Origin: an uncultured Clostridia bacterium
GTDB lineage: Bacteria; Bacillota; Clostridia; Lachnospirales; Lachnospiraceae
Direction: 5' to 3'
Length of the DNA stretch: 35,905 bases
Assembly (NCBI GenBank): GCA_945836135.1
Contig: CAMAKT010000004.1
Location: 1 to 35,905 of the forward strand
The position numbers were made by a program, and so were the translations under genes. A model generated the notes under the pieces. The model did not search any database. It saw only the letters and a list, made by a program, of their open reading frames with translations, and was not told where the DNA came from. This document shows, in pieces, positions 8,411 through 16,708 of this stretch. Each line of letters starts with the position of its first letter. The first letter of the stretch is position 1.

Positions 8411-9892
8411 CTATTTCTTTTTGTCTTTTCTCTGTGAAGGTCTTTTTACAGGCTTCTTCACAAGCTTGGCAAATTCTTTGGTGCGTTCCTCAAAGGCATC
8501 GAGATTCTTGGCTTTCCACTCCCAGTTAGGCGAACCAAGGGTTCCCGGAGTATTAAGTCTCGTCTTAGCTCCCAAATCGCATATATCCTGGTAAGGAAGG
8601 ACAGCCATATAACAATCCTGTGCCAGAGTAAAGGATACCATTCTCCAAGAAAGTGCTCCCTGTGGTATTCCAGCCTTATCAAGATATCTTCTGGTGGCAT
8701 TCTGCTCTTTTCTTGAGAGGCTCTTGTACCAGCCGTTTATGGTGTCATTGTCATGGGTTCCTGTATAAAGCACAAGATTCTCCACATCCGTGTACTCGCC
8801 CTCTGCCACGTCATCCTCTGTAAAACAGAACTGGACAATACGCATTCCCTTAAAATCATAATAGTCTCGAAGTTCAAGTACTTCCGGACGCAAGTCTCCC
8901 AAATCTTCTACAATAATATTGATATCCGGCATTTTCTCAAACACGGTATCAAAAAGCTTATAACCCGGTGCATAATTCCACTCACCATCCACCGCAGTCT
9001 CACACTCAGCCGGAATCTTCCAGTAGCTGTCAAAAGCACGGAAATGGTCAATACGAATTATATCAAACAGTCTGCTGCTGTAATCAAGACGATTAAGCCA
9101 GAATGTGAAGCCATCCTTTTCCATGTAGTCCCAGTCGTATATCGGATTACCCCATCTCTGTCCGAGCTCACTGAAATAATCAGGTGGTACTCCGGCAATG
9201 AATGTCGGCTTGCTGTCGGCCCCTAACAGGAAGTTTTCCTGTCCTGACCATACATCAAGTGAATCTATTCCCACATATATCGGAATATCTCCCATCACCT
9301 TGATTCCCTTTTTATTAGCATACTTTTTGAGTTCCATCCATTGTTTATAGAACTCATACTGTACGAACATCTCGTATTCAATGTTCTCCTTGAGAGGACT
9401 TAAGTCATACTTATGATCTTTAATCCAGTCCTGCTCCTCCTTTGGCCATTCATTCCATGCCACAAGGTTATTTTTTTTCTTCAATGAAAGAAATACCGCA
9501 TAATTGTACACCCAGTCCATCTTGATGAACTTACGGTATCCGGCATCCGGCTTAAAATTAGCAAATGCCTTTCTAAGGTACTTTCCCTTGAATTCCCTGA
9601 CAGCCTGATAATCAATATGTCCTGCATTCTTGTGAAAATCCGGTACTTTTTTCAGAAGGCCCTCGTCACACAGCTTATCGAGGCTTATATACAGCTCATC
9701 TCCTGCACAGGAAGAATAAGGCTGATACGGTGAGTTCCCGAATCCTAAAGGGTTAAGCGGCAGAAGCTGCCATATGGACATTCCCGCTTCTTTTAATAAA
9801 TCAACAAAACGATAGCTTTCCTTTCCAAAATCTCCGATGCCATGTCTTCCCGGAAGAGAAGCAACAGGCATCAACATACCAACTTGTCTCAT
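8411..9892 (-). CDS. malQ: 4-alpha-glucanotransferase (amylomaltase, GH77)
   Basis: MRQVGMLMPVASLPGRHGIGDFGKESYRFVDLLKEAGMSIWQLLPLNPLGFGNSPYQPYSS, IIRIDHFRAFDSYWKIP, YTGTHDNDTINGW. Confidence 0.97.
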   Translation of the reverse strand: MRQVGMLMPVASLPGRHGIGDFGKESYRFVDLLKEAGMSIWQLLPLNPLGFGNSPYQPYSSCAGDELYISLDKLCDEGLLKKVPDFHKNAGHIDYQAVREFKGKYLRKAFANFKPDAGYRKFIKMDWVYNYAVFLSLKKKNNLVAWNEWPKEEQDWIKDHKYDLSPLKENIEYEMFVQYEFYKQWMELKKYANKKGIKVMGDIPIYVGIDSLDVWSGQENFLLGADSKPTFIAGVPPDYFSELGQRWGNPIYDWDYMEKDGFTFWLNRLDYSSRLFDIIRIDHFRAFDSYWKIPAECETAVDGEWNYAPGYKLFDTVFEKMPDINIIVEDLGDLRPEVLELRDYYDFKGMRIVQFCFTEDDVAEGEYTDVENLVLYTGTHDNDTINGWYKSLSRKEQNATRRYLDKAGIPQGALSWRMVSFTLAQDCYMAVLPYQDICDLGAKTRLNTPGTLGSPNWEWKAKNLDAFEERTKEFAKLVKKPVKRPSQRKDKKK

Positions 9893-9920
9893 AAATTTAT
9901 CTCCTCATAAATAAAATATG

Positions 9921-11534
9921 TTACTTTAGTATACAGATTGACTGCGCAGGCATGGTAAGCATTCCATTCTTCAGGGTAATCTGCTCGCAGTTAAGGGTCA
10001 GATATCCCCTAATTCCCATAGTCTCCAGTGTCGTGCCGGATATATCCATGGTAATTGTCTCATCAGATGTATTGTACACAATTCCTATAGTACTGCCTTC
10101 ATAGGTCTTGGTAATGGCAGCCTGATGTCCCTCACACAGTCCATCCACCAGCTCTATATATCCTCTTGCGATTTCCGGATTCTCATTCCTTAAGCGTATT
10201 GCACGCTTATAATAGTTAAGAATTGATGTATCATCCTTGAGCTGCTTGTCAACACCATCAAATGCAGACTCTATGTTCTTATCCGCATCCGACGGCCCCC
10301 TTGTCATTCCCTCAGTGCCGGCTTCCTTTGACCATACCATAGCCACACGCTTATTCTCATCCTTCGAACCCATGCTGGCCATACCTATCTCTTCACCATA
10401 GTACACATAAGGGCTTCCGTTCATCATCATTAACAGGCCTGCGGCCATCTTAATATCATTCTCATCATTTAAAAGTGCATTTGACACTCTTCCCATATCA
10501 TGATTCGTAAGGAATGGTGCATCAATATATCCTTCATAATTTTCCGAGAACTCCTCCTGATAGCGTATCATGGTATCTACAAGCCCCGCAGCTCTCAACA
10601 CGCCTCTTGCTGCCTTAATAAGCTTGCCCTCCGTGTTACCGGCATCAAAGTTGAACATGCTTGGTGTCTCACTTGAGTAGTAATCCTTAATGGTATTAAA
10701 GCCTGCCCATACTTCCGATACCATGTAAAAGTCGCTCTTAAGGCTGCAACAGTAGGTATACAACCAGTTGAGTACTTCAGTATTAAACTCAGGCTCATTC
10801 TCCTCAAAATGCATCGCCGCATCCATTCTGAATCCGTCAACGCCCATATCTATCCAGAATTTTGCAATATCCTCAATCTCTTTTCTGAGCGCCTCGCAGG
10901 ACAGATTAAGATCCGGCATCTCTGACCAGAAAGAGCCTTCATAACACCATTTGGTACCTGACACGGAATAGTAAGTATCATTAATCCTCTCCTTAGAGAA
11001 ATGATAGTATTCCACATACGGACAGTCCGACGCATCCGGCTCCTTCCCGTCCTCTAAACCCTTCAAGTAAGAGCATGCCTCTTTAAACCATTTATGGTTT
11101 GAGGAAGTATGGTTGATAACCATATCAATCACAAGCTTAATCCCCCTTTTATGGCACTCCTCTACAAGATTTTTAAAATCATCAAGCGTTCCGTATGTTG
11201 CGTCAATATCGCAGTAGTCCCTTACATCATACTTGTGATATGTCGGTGACGGCATAATCGGCATAAGCCATATTCCGTTAAATCCCATATCTTGTATGTA
11301 ATCAAGCTTCTGTGTCACACCATTGATATCACCGATTCCGTTTCCGTCAGAATCGTAAAATGAGTAAACAAATATTTCATAATAATTTCTGTAATTGTCA
11401 TCAATAATATTAAGTTCCTGCGTATATGCATACTTATTTTTTTTGCCGCAGCCGGTAAGGCTGCCTAAGCACAATATGACGCACAATATAATGCGCATAA
11501 CAGACGCATACAGGTGTTTTCTTCTTTTTTTCAT
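9921..11534 (-). CDS. GH13-family alpha-amylase/alpha-glucanase lipoprotein
   Basis: GFNGIWLMPIMPSPTYHKYDVRDY, GIKLVIDMVINHTS, GVDGFRMDAAMHF, FLTNHDMGR (GH13 regions). N-terminal MKKRRKHLYASVMRIILCVILCLGSLTGC lipobox. Start set to ATG 11534 behind GGAGGG; the ORF-track extension to 11666 crosses a terminator and the malG end. Confidence 0.93.
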   Translation of the reverse strand: MKKRRKHLYASVMRIILCVILCLGSLTGCGKKNKYAYTQELNIIDDNYRNYYEIFVYSFYDSDGNGIGDINGVTQKLDYIQDMGFNGIWLMPIMPSPTYHKYDVRDYCDIDATYGTLDDFKNLVEECHKRGIKLVIDMVINHTSSNHKWFKEACSYLKGLEDGKEPDASDCPYVEYYHFSKERINDTYYSVSGTKWCYEGSFWSEMPDLNLSCEALRKEIEDIAKFWIDMGVDGFRMDAAMHFEENEPEFNTEVLNWLYTYCCSLKSDFYMVSEVWAGFNTIKDYYSSETPSMFNFDAGNTEGKLIKAARGVLRAAGLVDTMIRYQEEFSENYEGYIDAPFLTNHDMGRVSNALLNDENDIKMAAGLLMMMNGSPYVYYGEEIGMASMGSKDENKRVAMVWSKEAGTEGMTRGPSDADKNIESAFDGVDKQLKDDTSILNYYKRAIRLRNENPEIARGYIELVDGLCEGHQAAITKTYEGSTIGIVYNTSDETITMDISGTTLETMGIRGYLTLNCEQITLKNGMLTMPAQSICILK

Positions 11535-11574
11535 AAACCCTCCGTCTAAAGGCTTTAGCTTAATTTGCGGTTTA

Positions 11575-11605
11575 AAAAACGACAGTCCCCAAAAGGACTG
11601 CCGTT
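11575..11605 (-). terminator. Intrinsic terminator/attenuator between malG and the GH13 gene
   Basis: Minus strand AACGGCAGTCC (11605-11595), TTTTG loop, GGACTGTCGTT (11589-11579) then TTTT; 11 bp including one G-U. Confidence 0.75.
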
Positions 11606-11611
11606 TAATAA

Positions 11612-12481
11612 TTAACCCTTTACTGCGCCTCCGGTTACACCTTCTACATAATACTTTTGCAGACATAAGAACAATACCGTTACCGGAATTGCTACAAGAA
11701 CACCACCGGCACAGAATCTGGTGAAGTATCCCTGGAAGTCATTGGTCCATACCCACCTCTGCATCGCAACGGCTACATTGTATCCATTGTCATTACCAAA
11801 TGCAACATAAGAAGCAAACACATAATCACACCATGGTGCCATGAATGCTGTCAGTGCCGTATAGATAATAATCGGCTTGGACAAAGGAATTATCATTCCG
11901 AAGAATACCTGTGCTCTCGTCGCACCATCAATTCTTGCAGCCTCGTCAAGAGACTTCGGTATAGTATCAAAATAACCCTTACATACATAGTATCCCATTC
12001 CTGAGCTTGCTACCGATATAAGAATAAGTCCAGGTACAGCACCTGCCTGTGTCAGTCCGAACTGCTTTAACAGGAAATAAAGACATATCATGGTAAGGAA
12101 TCCCGGGAACATTCCCAGAATCAACCAGAATCTCATAAGGAACTCACGACCCTTAAAGCGCATTCTTGACAGTGCATAGCTTACACAAAGCACGAATGCT
12201 GTCTGTCCGATTGCCACGAAAACTGCAATAATAAGTGTATTTCCATACCACTTTAAGAACTTAGTCTCGCCACTGAACAAAAACTTATATGAATCCAGTG
12301 AGAATTTCTTTGGTACAAGGTAATCTACCATTCCGCCAACTTCCGTGATATATGAACGGAAGCTCTGGAGTACAAGACATACAAATGGGAACAGCCATAT
12401 AATACTGATAAGAATTAATACAGTATAAGCTACTGCATTGCCAACCTTCTTGCGCGTACGCATATTATGTTGTTTAGCCAT
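11612..12481 (-). CDS. malG: Maltodextrin-type ABC transporter permease (MalG-like)
   Basis: Multi-span permease with the EAA loop DEAARIDGATRAQVFFGMIIPLSKP; order malE-malF-malG. Confidence 0.88.
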   Translation of the reverse strand: MAKQHNMRTRKKVGNAVAYTVLILISIIWLFPFVCLVLQSFRSYITEVGGMVDYLVPKKFSLDSYKFLFSGETKFLKWYGNTLIIAVFVAIGQTAFVLCVSYALSRMRFKGREFLMRFWLILGMFPGFLTMICLYFLLKQFGLTQAGAVPGLILISVASSGMGYYVCKGYFDTIPKSLDEAARIDGATRAQVFFGMIIPLSKPIIIYTALTAFMAPWCDYVFASYVAFGNDNGYNVAVAMQRWVWTNDFQGYFTRFCAGGVLVAIPVTVLFLCLQKYYVEGVTGGAVKG

Positions 12482-13860
12482 TATTGAAATCCCTCCTCGT
12501 CCTTAACTGATGGAAGTATGTTATATACCACCAAAGAAATAACCGCCGTAACCACGAATACCATAATACCGATAACCGCTGCCATCTTATAGTTCGTATC
12601 ATTGACAGTCATCTTATAGAGCCATGTAACTAACAGGTCAGTATAACCTGCACCGCCGGTAAGTTCAAGTGACTGTGGCTTACCCTGATTAAGAAGGAAA
12701 ATAATATTAAAGTTATTGAGGTTGCCTGTGAAGGATGTAAGCAGGTACGGTCCGGTCACAAACAGCATATAAGGCAATGTAATCTTGCGGAAAGTCTGGA
12801 ACGCATTGGCTCCGTCAATCTTGGCACTCTCATAAAGTTCCTCAGGAATGTTCATCAACAAACCTGTTGTAATAAGCATTACATAAGGAATACCAACCCA
12901 AAGATTGATAAACAAAATTGTAATCCTTGCCAGTGTAGGATTGGTCCAGAACGGAATGGCTTCCTTAATCCAACCCCACTTCATAAGATATGTGTTGACA
13001 AGTCCGTCTGCCGCAAACATCTTACCTACATACAGCAATGAGATAAACTGTGGAATAGCAATGGTCATTACAAGGATTGTTCTCCACATTTTCTTGAACT
13101 TAATGCCCTTCTTGTTAATAAGTATAGCAACTGCCATTCCAAGAAAATAGTTAAGGAAGGTTGCAAAGAAAGCCCATATAAGTGTCCATGTAAGAATGGT
13201 TCCAAAAGTATGACCGAAACCTCCGGTCTTGAGGGATACGAGATTCTTAAAGTTCTCGAAGCCAACCCATGTAAAAAGATTTGTCGGTGACTGATGTGTA
13301 GCATCATAATTTGTAAATGCAATACATATCATGAACACAATAGGAAGAAGAACGAACAGGAACACACCCGCCATTGGCAGTGCAAGAAGTGTCTTGTCAA
13401 ATCTCTCATCCAGAAGTGATTTCAAATCATCCTTGTTGCTCGGGACGCTCAGCTTATTCTGATTATTTCTGTTGTCCCTTACATTGATACGCCATATAAA
13501 AAGAAATGCGATGATTATGAAAATACTCAATATGCTGTACAGCAGTATAAGGAAGCTGTTATCGCCGTAAGTATATACATAATTGGCATCATAACCGCCC
13601 TTAACCGTACCCAGTGTACCTATGTCCTTAAGATACTTTGCCCCAAAGAGCACCATGTACAATATAAATAATACTTCTGTTCCCAGATAAGCGAAGCCTC
13701 TTACAAACTGCTTTCTGGTAAAAGAACCAAAGCCCATAATAAGAAAGGACAATCTGGTCTTCCAGTCTCCCTGGGCAAATGTGGTTCCGATATCCTTGAT
13801 ATCAGCGCCTATTGCTTTGAAAGCAGCTGTCACCTTGCCTTTTTTCTTTTTATCAGCCAT
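12481..13860 (-). CDS. malF: Maltodextrin-type ABC transporter permease (MalF-like) with N-terminal extension
   Basis: EAA loop EELYESAKIDGANAFQTFRKITLPYM; 459 aa with extra N-terminal hydrophobic segments. Confidence 0.88.
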   Translation of the reverse strand: MADKKKKGKVTAAFKAIGADIKDIGTTFAQGDWKTRLSFLIMGFGSFTRKQFVRGFAYLGTEVLFILYMVLFGAKYLKDIGTLGTVKGGYDANYVYTYGDNSFLILLYSILSIFIIIAFLFIWRINVRDNRNNQNKLSVPSNKDDLKSLLDERFDKTLLALPMAGVFLFVLLPIVFMICIAFTNYDATHQSPTNLFTWVGFENFKNLVSLKTGGFGHTFGTILTWTLIWAFFATFLNYFLGMAVAILINKKGIKFKKMWRTILVMTIAIPQFISLLYVGKMFAADGLVNTYLMKWGWIKEAIPFWTNPTLARITILFINLWVGIPYVMLITTGLLMNIPEELYESAKIDGANAFQTFRKITLPYMLFVTGPYLLTSFTGNLNNFNIIFLLNQGKPQSLELTGGAGYTDLLVTWLYKMTVNDTNYKMAAVIGIMVFVVTAVISLVVYNILPSVKDEEGFQ

Positions 13861-13894
13861 TCCTATCTACCTCCTATTTCTGACTCATCCTGCG

Positions 13895-14025
13895 GTCATT
13901 TACGCAGAGCGGACACCACATCGGTTCAATCTGTAATTCTAAGTTCTGTTGCTGTACTGTCTCCTCTGCATAAATGACAGAGCATTATTTTAAAATCGCC
14001 GGGGGATATTAAATATCGCCCCGGC
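13895..14025 (-). promoter_or_regulatory. Structured malE-malF intercistronic region (two hairpins)
   Basis: Hairpin A 14025-13998 GCCGGGGCGATATTTAATATCCCCCGGC. Hairpin B GTCATTTATGCAGAG (13978-13964) with CTCTGCGTAAATGAC (13909-13895): 15 bp with one G-U, 54-nt loop. Confidence 0.7.
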
Positions 14026-14047
14026 ATAATCAATGTATTACTGCACT

Positions 14048-15343
14048 TTATTTTGCGTAGGACTGCTCAAGAGCCTGGAAGTCCTGAAGAACCTTCATAA
14101 GCTCATCATCGCTCATGTTGTCAAACTTGTCAGCGATTACATCATCACCAAGAGATGTAGCATCTGTCCAGTACTCACCAGGATAGTTGCCCTGTGGAAT
14201 TGTGAAAGCAAGCTGCTGTGCAAGTGCTGCAAGAGCCGGATTAGACTTAACTGCCTCATCAGCCTGAGCTGTAAGGTTAGATGGGCCCCACTCTAATGCC
14301 TTGAAACGAGCAAGCTGTGTCTCAGCATTGGAAAGGTACTCAGCAAGTGCAAGACATACAAGCTGCTTGCCCTGCTCTGTCTGTGGCTTAACACCGAGAA
14401 GCTTGAATCCACCGAAGCCGCTGAACTGATATGTCTGTCCATCTACAGTAAAGGTAGGAAGCTTAGCACATGCATAGTTGTCACCGAATGCTGCCTGAGC
14501 TGCTGATGCATCCCATGTACCATCAACTATTGCTGCAAGGTTAGTAGCCTTATCTACAGAAGAACCGTTCTGGAAGGATGAAGACTTAGCAAGGTTAATC
14601 ATAGCCTTAAGAGCTGCAACACCTTCCTTGCTTGCGTATGTGATGTTAGAACCTGTGAATGCACCTGTATCGTCTGTTGTGTACTCAAGCTTACATCCTG
14701 TTGCAAAGAAGAATGCTGTCTGATACCAGCCGGAGTTAATCTCCATATAGAAGTTCTTACCTGCTGCCTCGCAGTCAGCGATAATTCCCTCAAGTGTTGA
14801 CGGATCCTTAACTACGCTCTTATCATAGTATAAGAAATAACCGTTATCAGATGTAATTGGGAATGCATATACTGTATCGCCAACCTTAGCTGCGCCAACA
14901 GCACCTGCGTCATTGCTTGTAGCAACGAAGTTCTCATAGTAGCCTGTAAGTGGCATCAATGCGCCTGCTGCTACGAGACGAGCTAACTGGTCCTGAGCGA
15001 ATCCGAAGATATCAGCACCGGCCTGAACGTCTGTAATCATGTTGCCGGCTGCTTCGCCTTCACCTGTCGGCTGAATCTCAACCTTGTATCCTGCCATATC
15101 AGGATTAGCCTTGAAGAACTCATCACACTTCTGCTGTGTGAACTCAACTGCTGCATCTGCAACCCAGATCTTAATTGTGCCTGAGCCGTAGTCTGCAAGT
15201 GTTGGCTTCTCTGTGCTTACTGTTGAGCTTCCGCCCTTGTCATTGCCGTTGCCTGCATTGTTGCTCTTGCTACATGCTGTAAGGCAAGCGAAAGTCATTG
15301 CCATTACTAAGAGTAATGATAATACTTTTTTCATTTTCTTCAT
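14048..15343 (-). CDS. malE: Maltodextrin-type extracellular solute-binding lipoprotein (MalE-like)
   Basis: Signal peptide MKKMKKVLSLLLVMAMTFACLTAC lipobox; ADIFGFAQDQLARLVAAGALMPL and PITSDNGYFLYYDKS typical of MalE-type binding proteins; adjacent malFG. Confidence 0.88.
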   Translation of the reverse strand: MKKMKKVLSLLLVMAMTFACLTACSKSNNAGNGNDKGGSSTVSTEKPTLADYGSGTIKIWVADAAVEFTQQKCDEFFKANPDMAGYKVEIQPTGEGEAAGNMITDVQAGADIFGFAQDQLARLVAAGALMPLTGYYENFVATSNDAGAVGAAKVGDTVYAFPITSDNGYFLYYDKSVVKDPSTLEGIIADCEAAGKNFYMEINSGWYQTAFFFATGCKLEYTTDDTGAFTGSNITYASKEGVAALKAMINLAKSSSFQNGSSVDKATNLAAIVDGTWDASAAQAAFGDNYACAKLPTFTVDGQTYQFSGFGGFKLLGVKPQTEQGKQLVCLALAEYLSNAETQLARFKALEWGPSNLTAQADEAVKSNPALAALAQQLAFTIPQGNYPGEYWTDATSLGDDVIADKFDNMSDDELMKVLQDFQALEQSYAK

Positions 15344-15440
15344 AAAAAATATCCTCTCTTTCTTTTTTCCTCCGATATTCGTATATTGTCTTCATAATGC
15401 GGCGTTGATATGTATGTGTTGTGCCGCTAAAAAGCAACTA

Positions 15441-15457
15441 CGAAATTTTCGAAAGCT
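15441..15457. promoter_or_regulatory. Putative LacI-family operator O1
   Basis: Contains ATTTTCGAAA (15445-15454) with central CG at 15450/15451, just downstream of the malE -10; shares its core with O2. Confidence 0.6.
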
Positions 15458-15466
15458 TATGATATG

Positions 15467-15495
15467 ATAATACTCCATCATTCTCCAATTGTCAA
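15467..15495 (-). promoter_or_regulatory. Near-consensus sigma-A promoter driving malE
   Basis: Minus strand TTGACA (15495-15490), 17-nt spacer, TATTAT (15472-15467). Confidence 0.85.
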
Positions 15496-15565
15496 TAGTG
15501 TTTTTGTGCATTTTGCATATTTTTTCATACTTTAATTATTTGTTTTGGCTATTTTGATGTTTGTA

Positions 15566-15594
15566 TTTACATTTATGGGAAAATGTGTTATTAT
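15566..15594 (+). promoter_or_regulatory. Putative sigma-A promoter of the lacI-type regulator
   Basis: TTTACA (15566-15571), 17-nt spacer, TATTAT (15589-15594). Confidence 0.65.
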
Positions 15595-15615
15595 TTTCGT
15601 ATAAATTCGTAAATG

Positions 15616-15629
15616 TATTTTCGAAAATA
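15616..15629. promoter_or_regulatory. Putative LacI-family operator O2
   Basis: Perfect 14-bp palindrome TATTTTCGAAAATA with central CG, between the regulator's promoter and its start codon. Confidence 0.65.
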
Positions 15630-15652
15630 TTTAGGAACAGAAAAGAGGATAT

Positions 15653-16651
15653 ATGGTTACTATCAAGGATATTGCCGAACGGCTGGGAATTTCCATCAGT
15701 ACCGTTTCCAAAGGGCTTCATGGTGCCAGTGACATCAGCGAAGATATGCGGCAGCAGGTTCTGGATACCGCAATCGAGATGGGATATGTTATTAAGGAAA
15801 AGAAAGCAAGTGTCCGGCAGAAGGTATGTATAATTGTTGAGAATATGGAATATGCCAATATCAATCAATTCGGCTATGAACTGATTGCGGGTTTTCGTCT
15901 GGTGGCAAGTGAAGAACAGTATGAGGTGGATATTGTTCCGATTGACCAATATTTCCAGCGTTCGCAGACTTACGACAGTCTGATGAAGCAGAACGGTTAT
16001 TCGGGAGCATTTTTCCTTGGACTTGAACTTAATGAAGCTTACATGAAGCAGCTTGAACAAACCACGATTCCGACCGTACTTTTTGACAATTATATCTCTA
16101 ATGAACATATTGCTTATGTAGGAACCGATATACATGTTGGTTTTTCCACGCTTATCCGTCATCTTAAGAAGAACGGTCATCGTCGGATTGCATTTCTGAA
16201 TGGTTCCAAGAACAGCTACATATCAGCACTTCGATACCAGGGCTTCATCCAGTCCATGAACGAGGCCGAACTGGATGTCGATATGCAGCTCATCGGTCAT
16301 ACAGTCTATTACCCCGACGAAACCGTATCCGATTTTGTCAAGGCTTTCGTTGACAAAGGTGCCACAGCTATAATGTGCGCCAGCGATTTAATTGCTGCAC
16401 GCACCATCAATGAGCTTCACAAGCTGGGCTTGCGTGTACCTGAGGATGTAAGTGTCACCGGTTTTGATGACCTTCCTGTTGCGAAGTATCTGGCACCGCC
16501 TCTCACGACAATTCGTCAGGAACGCTTTGCTCTTGGCAAATCCGCTTTCGCACTGCTCAAGGACCTCATGTCAGGACTTCCGGTAAGCACGATGTTACTT
16601 CACTCTACAGTAGTATTACGAGAGTCCGTAGGTAAAGTTCCTGAAGAATAA
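15653..16651 (+). CDS. LacI-family transcriptional regulator
   Basis: N-terminal HTH MVTIKDIAERLGISISTVSKGLHGASDISEDMRQQVLDTAIEMGYV; periplasmic-binding-like core with VTGFDDLPVAKYLAPPLTTIRQ. Confidence 0.95.
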   Translation: MVTIKDIAERLGISISTVSKGLHGASDISEDMRQQVLDTAIEMGYVIKEKKASVRQKVCIIVENMEYANINQFGYELIAGFRLVASEEQYEVDIVPIDQYFQRSQTYDSLMKQNGYSGAFFLGLELNEAYMKQLEQTTIPTVLFDNYISNEHIAYVGTDIHVGFSTLIRHLKKNGHRRIAFLNGSKNSYISALRYQGFIQSMNEAELDVDMQLIGHTVYYPDETVSDFVKAFVDKGATAIMCASDLIAARTINELHKLGLRVPEDVSVTGFDDLPVAKYLAPPLTTIRQERFALGKSAFALLKDLMSGLPVSTMLLHSTVVLRESVGKVPEE

Positions 16652-16663
16652 ATATTATGTACT

Positions 16664-16708
16664 TAAAAAGGATGTATGAAGATATCAATACTTCATACAT
16701 CCTTTTTA
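16664..16708. terminator. Bidirectional intrinsic terminator between convergent lacI-type and GH53 genes
   Basis: AAAAAGGATGTATGAAG (16665-16681) / CTTCATACATCCTTTTT (16691-16707): 17 bp perfect plus a T-A pair, A/T tracts on both sides. Confidence 0.93.

Noticed and set aside
11535-11666. N-terminal extension of the GH13 ORF (MSAKVLCRRCNRRRSKGL...)
   Set aside because: It overlaps malG and a terminator; the lipoprotein start MKKRRKH at 11534 has a good SD and signal peptide.
13911-13945. GGTTCAATC resembling a tRNA T-loop in the malE-malF gap
   Set aside because: Flanking sequences do not form a T-stem and no acceptor, D or anticodon arms can be found.
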